Positions 21,661 to 32,197 of a stretch of 64,000 nt of DNA are shown one piece after another. This DNA is from Acheta domesticus (Eukaryota; Arthropoda; Insecta; Orthoptera; Gryllidae). The notes beneath the pieces are model-generated. The model was not told the origin of the DNA. It was given only the letters and a program-made list of their open reading frames with translations, and searched no databases. The stretch covers positions 146,249,708 through 146,313,707 of the forward strand of contig JAHLJT010000631.1 of the NCBI GenBank assembly GCA_031308135.1, in the 5' to 3' direction. The translations under genes and the position numbers were made by a program. Numbering within the stretch: position 1 is the first letter of the stretch; each line of letters begins with the position of its first letter.

Positions 21661-22603
21661 GATATCTCAGTCAATTCTGTTGGGTATTCGTTTACATTAT
21701 AAGCATGAATGACAATATACGAGTAGTACATAAATACACACATACACACACACGTCCACCCTACAAGGGCTGCCGACACATTCTTTTTATTCCAACAACA
21801 GGCTAGTTACAATTGATAAATAGCTACTTTAGAATGTAATCATGCTTTCGTATTAACAATAAATGCGAAATCCGTAACAACAAATGTTTAACAGTACTGT
21901 GTTCCCGCGCAGCACGTAAGCTACATGCATACTTTTCTTTCACTGAAGAAGACTAAACATTTGAAAAACAAAGATCTTAATTTAATTTATCTGTATCTTA
22001 GAATATCTGGACCAAGATCTTCATCATCAATATCGATCTTGTCGCTAGAAACCTCTCCGAAACGCTCATAACGAGACACGTACAACTCAATGGAGTTGCA
22101 CCACTATCAAAATAAACTTAATGCGATCTCCAGTAACTTGTGGTGCGCTTTGTTAGACACAGAAGAAACCTGTATTTGCTTTTTACCACTTTGTGAATAT
22201 GTGTAACCCATTTCCGCGGAACTGAAAATGGAGTTGACACTACATTTGTCTAAAACGTGGAGTTGTGCCACTATTAAAAGAACGCCCCCATGTGTACATA
22301 TTTTAAACGATATAGGCAAATTTGTAAACAGGAATCTCAGAACCACACAGTTGGCAATAATGGACCAATACACCGCTGTTCGCGTCTGCGGGAGCAACAA
22401 AACCATACAAAATCACATAAATTTATAACACATATCACACAACATACTTTAAACACAGATAATTAGATTTCATTGTTATCTTTGTCTCGTGTTATTTTTT
22501 ACCAAAATGTAGTTTCAACATGCCTGTTTTCTTATGATAAATCGTGTTAACCACTTGCACTACTTGTATATTTATATTTTATTGTTATTGTATATTTATA
22601 GAC
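21661..22603. other. No gene recognised; ~30-bp direct repeat
   Basis: AT-rich. GGAGTTGCACCACTATCAAA (22092) recurs as GGAGTTGTGCCACTATTAAA (22259). A (CA)n-like stretch lies near 21735. Confidence 0.35.
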
Positions 22604-22632
22604 CTGAAGCAGGCCAAATAAATGGCCGAAGC
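22604..22632 (+). ncRNA. Degenerate hammerhead-ribozyme-like motif
   Basis: CTGAAGCA (22604-22611), stem strand GGCC, loop AAATAAAT, stem strand GGCC, then GAAGC (22628-22632). The order matches hammerhead CUGANGA - stem II - GAAAC with a perfect 4-bp stem II, but both core strings carry substitutions (CTGAAGCA, GAAGC). Such motifs are known from Penelope-like elements and retrozymes. Likely a decayed copy; catalytic activity is doubtful. Confidence 0.4.
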
Positions 22633-24431
22633 TTTGGTATTGTAATGGTTTCATCTATTGCATAGAAACCCCGAAATTCCCCATAAACAGTTTCGAAATA
22701 AATGTAATATTGAATAGACTGCTATAGCAGGAAGCGGCCAAACTATATATGAACCATAGCTAAGCGGCCGGCCTGTACTTGAATCTTTAGTGACAAAGCA
22801 AAAGAATGACGCGCCGCGGAAAATCATATATAGAAATAAAGTCTGACGAAATAGCGAATTAGAGATGGAATAAATAAACATTTTGGTCTTCGTTTGGACG
22901 CGATCGGAAGACGGGTTCGCTTAAATTTTGAATATGTAGCAATGAAGAAAAGTTCACGTGACACGTTCAAATACAATAACATAAATGTCAAGATTTTATG
23001 AAGAAACCTTAATGTGGGCGACGAAAGGCGTTGCAAATCAGCATAATTTAAAATTAGCGAAATTATGGAATGCTTAAAAGACTTATAGAACGTCGGAATT
23101 ATTTATTTAAAGAAATCTTGTATGTTAATAATGTCGCAAACAATTGCCGAAGCAGTGCATAATTTCGACATAGAAATTCATCATTTTCGGCATATTAAGC
23201 GTTAGAAACGTATGTTTTGGCAATAAAACTCGGACGTTGAGCGCAAGTAGTAATAAAGAAATGTAATGTCATGTCAAAATAACTAATATTTTGAATTTTA
23301 GAAAATTTTATGAAACAACAATAGAGGATGCAAGAATGGAATTCACCGGCGTTTGTAAAAACAGTAGACAACACGAACTTACATGTTGAATCGCCGCTGA
23401 TTTCGAGTCACTTTTGAGTCAAGCTCGTGTAGAGAAGACACCGAATGCATGTTAGGCTGTCTTAAGATTTTTATGCAAACCGAACTTAGAATATTTTATC
23501 GAACAGTGCAGTGCTAATGGACATAGAATCTTGTCACAAGAATTAGATACTGAAGCGGCAAATACTTAAAAAGAAGTTTATTTTGTTTGTGCTTCGAAAA
23601 ATCGCAGTCGCGAGTAATTAAAAAAAATCTTAGAGGCTATGGTTTTCTTGTGGAAGTTGGTGGACGCAGTTTTGGTGTAAGCTGATCTGTCGGCGCGTGC
23701 AATTGGGCACGCAAAACGGGTGATCGTATTTGGGGCAACGACGCCGTGATGGCTGCATCTCGGCAAAGGGAAGTGCCCGCATTTTTTGTGTTGTATTCCA
23801 TGTTAAATCTGTACAAGACCAAGAATGTTTAAGACGAATTAATGTAAACTCTTTGCAAATTAGTTGAGAGAGATGCCGAGAAATATTTTATACAGCATAA
23901 TGCATGCGAGTTGTCGCTGAGCAAAGTTATAAAAAAAAGTAAATGTTTTATTATTAACAAATGGTCAATGTAGGAACAAAAAAGAAAATCAGGTAAATAT
24001 TTTACAAAAAAAAAGGAATTCCTGCATAAATTAAATAGAAGTCGTTGGTTTTGTTATTTGGATTTGAAGTGTTATTGTAGCATATTATATTGTTGACGTT
24101 GCAAAGCGAGTGTGAATCTTTGTATTGTTGTATTTACATGTTGTCTAGTGATCAGGTAAGGGCTTTACGAAAGCGAAAAGAATTCCATGTTAACAATTAT
24201 TTCGAAAAGAAATAAATTAATGAGAACGGAATTTCCGAAGTTCTCCCTTTTCTCACAAAAAATGTGTTATTATTTTGAATTAAATAGAAGCCTGGGTATG
24301 CTGCAGTATTGAACGTTAGTTTACAGGTAATTCCCGTAGGGGCCAGCCACGACCTGCGACCAACGAAATTTTCTGTAACCACGTGATAAATAAATTGTAT
24401 TGATTTTGGCGAGAGGGTAAGGAAAAGATTA
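22633..24431. other. No gene recognised
   Basis: AT-rich, no splice-bounded frame. It could include an LTR, because a primer-binding-site-like repeat follows at 24440, but I cannot find its start. Confidence 0.3.
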
Positions 24432-24439
24432 AATGATAT

Positions 24440-24545
24440 AACCGTTTCAATGGCACCATAACGTAGGGCCAGATCGAATGAATTAACGGTTCCAGTGGCT
24501 CCTATAATGTAGGGCCAGATGATGATATAAATATTACCGGTTACA
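24440..24545 (+). repeat. Duplicated LTR-end/primer-binding-site-like sequence
   Basis: TGGCACCATAACGTAGGGCC (24451) resembles the tRNA-Lys primer binding site of gypsy-type elements (TGGCGCCCAACGTGGGGC), and is repeated as TGGCTCCTATAATGTAGGGC about 47 bp later. Each is preceded by an ACCGTTTCA / ACGGTTCCAG-type segment, with a third ACCGGTTACAG at 24537. This looks like a tandem duplication of an LTR/leader junction. Confidence 0.4.
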
Positions 24546-24599
24546 GTATTGTAAGAAAAACAGACTTTTATTGACGTACCCTAACATTTATCCACAATA

Positions 24600-25490
24600 T
24601 AAAGTAGTGGTGCTACAGAACGGTACAGATTTTCCCGTATTAGTTTTCCATTTCCTTCGGTCTGGGCTAGTTATTCGGAATTGCCTCATATTCGTTCGAG
24701 CTGGCATCTATCGCCGCTCAAAGTACATTTTTTGACATTTTCTTAAATTTTTGGTTTTCTAATGGTAGGACGGAAATATTAATTTTAGAAAATTAAAGAA
24801 TATTGAAACCTCGTACTAAATTAAAATTTTGTTTGAAAAACGTCGAGCCTTTTTTTTAAAAAACGGCGTTTAAGCACTACTAAAAATGCAAAATTTGAAG
24901 CTCTTTCTCACAGAAAAGTTTTGAGTTTCCCAAACACTTTATTAGTCATTTGAAGCACTTTAACTTACAAATACAAAAGTGTTTACAAATTGCTGTTAAT
25001 GTGCATATGTAAGGTTTGAGAGATAGTTAAAAAATTACATTTGTGTAATTTTTGCAAAAACTAAAAAAATACAAAAACTGGGGAGCAGATAGACAATTGC
25101 TATTATTAACATACAAAGTACTTGTGAGATCCAAAATAGACTACGGATCAATAATATACCTATCTGCTGGTAAAAGTGACCTCAAAAAAGTGGATACAGT
25201 CCACAATCAAGGGGTCCGGATATGCACCGGATGATTTCATACCAGTCCCATCGGAAGCATACTAATTGAAGCAAATGAAGACACATTATCTCATTGCAGA
25301 CAGGAACTAGTAATCAAATATTCTCTAAAAGCAGTCACGCCCATCAATCCAATCATAGAACAGGACATATATATCCTAAACAGCAAGAGTACATAGAGCG
25401 TTTTATACTTTTTTATGCAAAAACTAGAAAAGTACTTACAAGGGATTGCCTAACTTTGTCATGTCGAAACCCTACCTCATTTTTTTTTAC
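24600..25490 (-). mobile_element. Helentron-like copy, reverse, interrupted by LINE fragment
   Basis: Opens with the reversed tail TAGTGGTGCTACAGAACGG and CCCGTATTAGTTTTCC, then reversed monomers to about 25045. A LINE fragment occupies 25052-25396; traces such as AAAACTAGAAAAGTACTTAC follow it. Confidence 0.7.
25052..25396 (+). pseudogene. Jockey/I-type LINE reverse transcriptase fragment
   Basis: One frame with a single internal TGA (25232-25234) reads NWGADRQLLLLTYKVLVRSK, IDYGSIIYLSAGKSDLKK, DTVHNQGVRICTG, stop, FHTSPIGSILIEANEDTLSH and RQELVIKYSLKAVTPINP. This is the thumb-side end of the RT domain and the following RxxRL-type stretch in Jockey-like LINEs (W-G-A-D-R...YK-x-LVRSK-x-DYG...SP-x-x-S-L-x-EANE). 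About 115 residues of a protein normally near 900-1000; a truncated dead insertion inside a Helentron. Confidence 0.9.
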
Positions 25491-25496
25491 TTAAAG

Positions 25497-26282
25497 TTAG
25501 TGTCAGAACAAGGCTGGATGCAATATATTAGCTGCCAAAGTTTCCTGGGAGCTTTTTTTAAAATAATGAACTTCGGTGCTTTTGGCCACGTTTTTCGTTT
25601 TCAAATAGGTGAATGTACATGCCTGGCACACAATACGTCCCAAGGTCGGCCGCGCGTCAGGCTGTATCGCAGCGCCTCACCCCAGCCGCCACGTGAATCG
25701 CTCCGAGGGCAAGGAACGAATGCTTTCGTCGCCTCAGGCCGAATGTTTTCAAATGCTTTCAGTGGGGTCGTGCGAATAAGCACGACAATATCATCACATT
25801 CATTTCAAAATTAAAATTTCATTCATTGTATGTTCTACAAAATGTGAGTGAATAATGATTGAAATACATTTTTCTTCTACCACGAACATATAATAAAAGA
25901 AGATGATTCGCATAAATCAATTTCACATACTGGTTCTGTGATATGACAGCCGTACTGTGCAGGTGTCACAAATGATGCAGGTACTGAGCGACCTACCATG
26001 CATATCTAATGAGGTTACTAAATCTTGGGAATGGAAATTGGTAATGGATGAGTGATTGTAAATTTAAGATTCTATCCCCTTGATATACGTTAAAATCTGC
26101 TCGCCATGAAACAATCATTTTCTCTGTAAGTTGGCGATAAAGAGATTTCCGCTGTCGGAAGTTAGTAACATATAAACTGCGGCCTGCGGCCGTTCCTAAA
26201 AAAAATCTCCCAATAGCTTCTGCATTGAATATTTTGCGATGTCTGTGAAATTGGCACCACCACCATAGCGAAAACCATTTAA
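25497..26282. other. No gene recognised; GC-rich island near 25620-25760
   Basis: The GC-rich part has Pro/Arg-rich frames on both strands without splice support. The remainder is AT-rich. Confidence 0.3.
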
Positions 26283-26680
26283 ACAATTACCATTCGTTTG
26301 TACCTCGTCTATACCCGTTTGTTTCACAATAACATTCGTTTGTACCAAACCCACTTAAAAGATACAGCACTTTCAATTGTGGTGGTGCCAACTTCACGCT
26401 GACACCATCACCATCGTAAAAAATGTTGGAAACATTGCAGATCGTTTAAACCTCGTTTGTACCGGATTTTTCCACCAAAATGTTCGTTTGTACCAGAAAA
26501 GTGTTGAAGATACAGCCATTTTATGGTTACCGGGGGAGGCTCACCCCAACAATAACATCTAACGTATAACCTTGACAGTACAAAATTGTGAAACAACTAT
26601 TCTTAATCGATTGTACCTGGATTGTACCAGATTGTTCCACCGAAATATGCGTTTGTACCAGAACATTGATTATAGCTCGA
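26283..26680. repeat. Degenerate tandem repeat, three units of ~160 bp
   Basis: Each unit has a pair of TTCGTTTGTACC/CGTTTGTACCAGAA-type words: near 26293 and 26334, near 26455 and 26483, near 26609 and 26650. Between the words lies GATTTTTCCACCAAAATG or a variant. The spacing is about 160 bp. Confidence 0.55.
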
Positions 26681-27150
26681 GCAAGTTGAGAATGATGTTT
26701 ACAGGAGCGCGCCACGGTCTGTGTTCACAGCCGAAACGACAGAGACGGAGATTTAAGGATACTCAATTCAAAGTTAAAATGGGACCGTGCCAAACTAATG
26801 CGAAAAAAGTGCGATTTATTTCGTTGCAAATCTAGTATCTTCCCAATTAATATTTTAACTGCATCTGAACTCAACTCATGCTGCACCTCATATTGGATGA
26901 AATAAAAGTTTAATTTTCTCTGCAAAACAATTCAAAAGTTTGAAACTAATTCCTCGATGAGCAGTAATATTCATATAAATCGTTTATTTTAGCTTAAGCA
27001 GTTTCTCGGAATAAATACCAAATAAAATTATTTTTTATTTGAGAAGTAATTATCACCATAATGAATATTCTAGATACATGACAGTATAGTTAATTTTTGG
27101 AACTTTATTGCATACCTAACAAACCACCTAAAGCATATGTAAAACAAAGC
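26681..27150. repeat. Dispersed repeat R, copy 1 (uninterrupted)
   Basis: Shares long blocks with 45432-45770 plus 47041-47190, for example TTTACAGGAGCGCGCCAC, TTTCGTTGCAAATCTAG, CTTCCCAATTAATATTTTAAC and ACTTTATTGCATACCT. It provides the empty site for TIR element B. No coding capacity is recognised. Confidence 0.75.
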
Positions 27151-27469
27151 TCAATGAAGAAGATTAAAAAAGGTTCTGGTAGAACAAAATGGTGCAGAAA
27201 AATTATTTTATCTCCAATTATTGTAGTTAAGGAAGAATTGGTAAGAGCAAGAATTAATAATTGTATTTTAAAAGATAATGTGCATTAAGAAGTTATGAGA
27301 TTAATTGTAGAGTTGATAGTATAGTAGAGAGATTTATTGTAGTATTGGTTACATGATGTAGAGTACGACATTATGAAGATTAGAAGAAGCAGTTACGTCT
27401 ATTGAAGAGCTTAAGGCTAAATGTACCGAAAAAAACTTGTAGGAAAATTCAATAGATCGCAGCACCATC
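27151..27469. other. No gene recognised
   Basis: AT-rich continuation of repeat R; a short basic frame (KKIKKGSGRTKWCRK) is not supported by anything else. Confidence 0.25.
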
Positions 27470-28330
27470 AGCAGGAATTTACTTTACCGATAACGTCTGA
27501 ACAAAATGTCCGATTTTCGATCTGTAAATGGCATTTGACTCCTGTTTATAATAGAATTTACGCTACCAAGCCCTTTTTCCAAAAAAACTAGCAGAAACTC
27601 GATTTTTAAATTTTTTCTCATACTTCCGGGACCAATTTAAAAAATGTGGGCTTATAGCGCGATGGTGACACGCTTCCAGAATTCAACGCCGTGTCAAACA
27701 TGCAAATCGGATAAATAGGAGCGACCGAAAGTGAAATTTCGAAAAACACCTCACCCCACTCCCCCTTCCCCTTCCACGCCCGCGGGACATCCGCCCCTTG
27801 TGGGCCGCGCCAAGCCGGTCCGAGCGGCCCGAGCAGCAACCCGGCGCGGCGACGGACGAGAAGGCCGAACTTTCGGGGGCAGCAAGCCAGGCATCCCGTC
27901 ACTTCGCATCTCAAGATATTTTTTCCTCACATATGAAACTAGTGATGCTGTAATACGGACAAACGGTCTCGTATCATCTGCAATAGTAGTATAAAACTAT
28001 TATCTTATTCACATATTCCATCTTCCTTCGAATACCATCATAAGAATGTGTGAGGTATCACTCAAAACACCGATCCCGCTTTGGTAGTGATTAAAAAAAA
28101 TTGAACTTATTGCGTCAATATCACCCATATTCCATCTCCTCACATCATATTTTAGATATATTTTACTTCTAAGATCTTCCATTACCATTTCACTACCGGA
28201 AAGAACAAGCAGAGGTAACTCAAGAGCTCTTTTATCATACGACTCAATTTATCATTTCAAAACGGCGTTTGTCACCTTGATAGAATTCATCTGGTTAATC
28301 CTTTTCCCAGGAAAATAGCCGAATCGAATT
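27470..28330. other. GC-rich patch (27745-27900) in otherwise AT-rich DNA
   Basis: CpG-rich core with a Pro-rich frame on the plus strand and a Gly/Arg-rich frame on the minus strand. No consensus splice sites were found. Similar to the patches at 50-570 and 39.9-40.3 kb. Confidence 0.3.
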
Positions 28331-28369
28331 TTATGTTAGAACAAGTACATATTGGAACAGCATTTATCC

Positions 28370-28545
28370 AATTTTTCTCTACCAGGGCCCCACAATACGA
28401 TTTTCCCTATCGAACTATCGCCATTATTTGCCGCATCATTACATACCTTTCTCTATACTACGCATTTTATTTATTCCTCATGGTTTACTTAGTATGTACT
28501 GTCTTTATGGTACGTACGCGAGAAAATAATATACGGTAGAAATAT
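28370..28545 (-). mobile_element. Decayed Helentron-like head
   Basis: CGCATCATTACATACCTTTC and TCTATACTACG near 28430 match the reversed head (GGGAAAGTTATGTAATGCTGCG), followed by GTACGTACGCGAGAAAATA. Confidence 0.45.
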
Positions 28546-28588
28546 TACATTTCCAATCACAGTATTCGCGTTTCATCACTGTAGACAA

Positions 28589-28711
28589 AGTAATGTTCGT
28601 GCAGTACTGTATTTGCCTCCAAATACGAGAATCTCATCACCATTAAAGAAATCCCTTTTAGAACGTATGTTTAAATATCAAGATAATATCATTTTGGGGG
28701 ATTTTGACTGT
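28589..28711 (+). pseudogene. LINE endonuclease fragment
   Basis: The frame reads QSNVRAVLYLPPNTR, then LKKSLLERMFKYQDNIILGD and FDC before TAA. YLPP...and NIILGDFN-type strings are hallmarks of the apurinic-type endonuclease of non-LTR retrotransposons; the catalytic Asp of GDF is kept and the next residue is Asp instead of Asn. Weak continuation follows the stop (IIKSVTNLVHSFNLC). Confidence 0.7.
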
Positions 28712-29289
28712 TAATTAAAAAATACCATCATAAAATCTGTCACTAATTTGGTTCATTCTTTCAATTTATGTCACCTATAAAAATTAAACTTCAATTTATA
28801 GCTCTTCTAAAATGGAGTCACGTATTGCCGAGACTTCATTTAAAGTATCCTCCAAAATCAAAATTATGTTTCAAACACAGAGGGCCTCGACCTCGATATT
28901 TCTACCTGCAGCATCCTTCAACCCTTTCAATCCCTCAGTGCTACCTGTCGTGTACAAAGTGAACCTCCCCTCCCTTCGGCTGGGCAAATGAACTCAAGTA
29001 CTGTGCGCAGGAAAAATCTTACAGAATAACGTTGCTCATTTAGGAAAGCGGGCCAGCGAACAAAAGGCGGTGTTTCTCCACCCCCATCATGTACAGAATT
29101 TTCCACACAATATTTTCAGACTCTGGATGTGACAATCTATCTGTTGACTGCTGCGTCTTTCGAGTCTCGCAAGATATTTCAAATATTGTTTGATTACTTA
29201 AAATTCTCCGCAAATGGTCTCTTAAATAGGTGTATCAAGGTATATAGGTATACTGTCTCTTATATAGGTATAGGGGTCTCATATACAGG
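28712..29289. other. No gene recognised
   Basis: Possibly decayed LINE sequence at the start; the rest is unassigned. Confidence 0.3.
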
Positions 29290-29860
29290 TATTGAGTTTT
29301 AGAAAAACTTCATTTGAAGACGTTTGATGCACTTACACTTATTGAGAGATCCTTCAAAAAATTACATTTCTGTAATTTTTGCAAATACAAACAAAAAACC
29401 AAATTAGACTTAACGTGATATTAAAGAGCGCAATTAGCACTATCCATTCGAAATGATAGAAAAAAATCTGGAGCCATTTATGAGAAAATGGCGTTTGAGC
29501 GTTTCTGAATCTGCGGAATTTTGATCTAGATTTCAAGAAAAACCGTTGAGTTTTTTACTTGACATTCGAGACTTTCAAGTTTTCGCCTTTTTCGAGATTG
29601 TTACATGACTTTGAGAGACTTTACTTGACATTATTTAAAGAATATGTACTCGTAAACATAATAATGTGAACAAATCGCCACTAATCTAAATATTACCGAC
29701 GTGGGAGACAAGTCAAAAAAATACATATTTGTAATTTTTGAAAAACAAGATAGAGGAATACCGCAATTACGTCACTTAAAAGACTACATTTATCACTATC
29801 CTTACCAAAAGTTTAAATAAAAAATTTTCAGCCGTTTTTGACAAAATCTAATTTTTTGTA
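29290..29860 (-). mobile_element. Outer reverse Helentron-like copy, first part
   Basis: Reversed monomers (CTGGAGCCATTTATGAG, AGCCGTTTTTGAC) run up to GACAAAATCTAATTTTTTG, where a forward copy begins. The outer copy resumes at 32198. Confidence 0.75.
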
Positions 29861-32197
29861 TTTTTACTTTCCCGTATACGTACGTATACACGGAGTGATA
29901 TACGTAGTATAGGGAAAGTTATGTAATGCTGCGCGAAAAAATGGCCAATTTTCGGCGGAAAAAAATTAATTGCCGCGCCGTGAAAACGAATAAGTGGATA
30001 AAACCAGTTGCTAAATTAAGAAAAAAAATTCTCTATCTCGTGGTGTGGTCAAAATCCATTATTTGTTGCTTCTTTATACTTAAAAATCCATTGACGGCAT
30101 TCCGTCCGTCTGTCCGCTTGTGGTCAACGCTAGCGCCTAAACCGTTCGGCCGATATTCTTCAAAATTGATATTCCCCTGTCGATCTGATTCTAGTCGAAG
30201 CTTTGTGATTTTGAAAAAGATTCTTTAAAATTTGGGGGTACTTTATATGAAGCCCCCCGGGCATTTTCAACATTTTCTCAAAAACGGCTCCAAATTCTTT
30301 CTTTAAATTTCTTGTATGAATAGAGGAAAATACACTTTTAAACATGGCATAGGTCCGATTTTCACGTACAGCTCTGAATTTTCGAAAATTGTGAAAGTTC
30401 GAATTTTTTTCGGCGTCTTTCTCCAACTACAAAATTGATGATAGAGATTTTTTCTTCAAATAAAATTTGTTCTGCATATTGAGTTCTTTAATAAAGGTCA
30501 TGTAAATGTTTTTCACAATTTTGGTAGTTTTCGTGCAATATTGCGTGCAATATGTGCAATTTTAAAAAATTACAAAAACAAAATTTTCTCAAAAACGGCT
30601 CCAAATTTTTTCTTTAAACTTTTGGTAGGGATAGTGGTAAATGTACTCTATCAATGACATAAAAGCCATTTTGGTCTATCGGTTGGTTTTTTCAAAAATT
30701 ACAAAAATGTAAATTTGTTTACTTGTCTCTCACGTCGTTAATATTTACATTATCGGCGATTTTTGTACATTATTATATTTACGTGTATATATGCTTTAAA
30801 TAATGTCAAGTAAAGTTTCTCGAAAACACTACCGTTTTCTGTGAAAAGTAGCTCAAATTTCGGCATTTTCAGAAATGCCCAAACGTCATTTTCTCGTATA
30901 TGGCTGCATTTTTTTTCTTGAAACTTTTGTAACGGATAGTGCTAATTACACTCATTAGTATAGCGTGAAGTTTATTTTGAGTTTTTTTTCGTTTTTTTAA
31001 AAAATTATATAAATGTAAATTTTTTGAAAGATCTCTCACATCTTCAATATGCACATTATCCGCAATTTGTAAAGATGATTATATTTGTGAGTGTAAGTGC
31101 TTCAAATAACTTCAAATAAAGTATTTTGAAAACTCAAAATGTTCTGTGAAAATGAGCTTCAAATTTCGCATTTTTAGTAGTGCTAAAACGCCATTTTCTC
31201 TTAAACGGCACATAATTTTTAAAAGAAAATTGCCATTTACGGCTAGGTTTTTGTGTTCTTTAATATTCTAAAATTAATGTTTCTGTTCTACCAATAGGAA
31301 ACCGAAAAATTAAGAAAATGACAAAAAAATGTACTTTTGGCGATGATAGATAGTAGTTGGCAAGAAAGAGTATGTGGCAATTCCGAATAGCTAGCGAAGA
31401 CCCAGGAAAATAGAAAACTAATACGGAAAAGTCTGTGCCATTCTGTTTCTGTTTTTTGACAAATAAATAAATAAAATAAATACGGTCATGCTTAATTTTT
31501 TCAAAATACGAGTAGTTTTTCTTTAATTTTGTGACAAACGTAATAGGCCGCTGTAAATTTACTGCGCTTCGGACAGCTGGATGTGTCGTAAATTAGAATG
31601 TGCAATTTTGTATATTATTTCTTTCTTCGTTTCTTACATTCGAACTTTGTTATAGACTTACACATTAATATTTTAGAAATTGTTTATTTTGAAATATTTG
31701 AAATCAGTAAAAAGAATTAATAGCTCTCAGAATAGCGGCAATGCAGGTTCTGCAACAATGGAATTCACTTTGCGCTCGCGAATATCTGTGAATTAGTGTC
31801 ATTGTTGTGACCTAATGGAGCTGTATGAAAAGGAGTTATAATTGTCTAATTTATGTTGATATTTGCAGGCAAATATTTAGTTTTGCACCAAATGCTGTAC
31901 CATTTGTAGTGAGTAGAGAATTTGTTGCATGGTTTTAAAATACTCTTTCCTAATCATGGCCCAATGGAAGGCATTTCTATATTTCCAGGGTATCAGGCTT
32001 CTTTTTCCAATACAGGGTTACAAAACTATTGCATTCTATTTTTGTGAAGTTGTAGAATTCACATAGTTCTGACAACACTGCAATGGAAATAGTGAGTTCC
32101 AAGCGAAGATGTTAGTAGCGCATAAAGTGCAATTTTACTGTACTACTTAGCTGTTTCCTCTAATACGGGAAAGTAAGTGCTGTTGTAGTACCACTAG
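29861..32197 (+). mobile_element. Helentron-like element, most complete copy
   Basis: Reference copy for the family. The 5' end has ACTTTCCCGTAT (29866-29877), which can pair both with AGGGAAAGT 45 bp later and with ATACGGGAAAGT (32163-32174) near the 3' end. TATGTAATGCTGCGCG, then (GTCY)n at 30108-30122 and a core with TTTGGGGGTACTTTA follow. Four degenerate tandem units start with GGCTCC/GGCACA-type words at 30286, 30597, 30902 and 31207, a period of 305-311 bp. A type-A tail lies at 31330-31457; a longer tail ends hairpin TGCTGTTGTAGTA and CACTAG (32192-32197). No Rep/helicase ORF is present, so it is non-autonomous. Subterminal inverted repeats, (GTCY)n, 3' hairpin and insertion between Ts are the published traits of Helentron/HINE (DINE-1, pearl) elements. 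Confidence 0.75.

Noticed and set aside
29861..32197. Interpreting the Helentron-like family as a classical TIR transposon
   Set aside because: The 12-bp ACTTTCCCGTAT repeats are subterminal, with a hairpin and CACTAG beyond them, and no target duplications are seen; kept as an alternative only.
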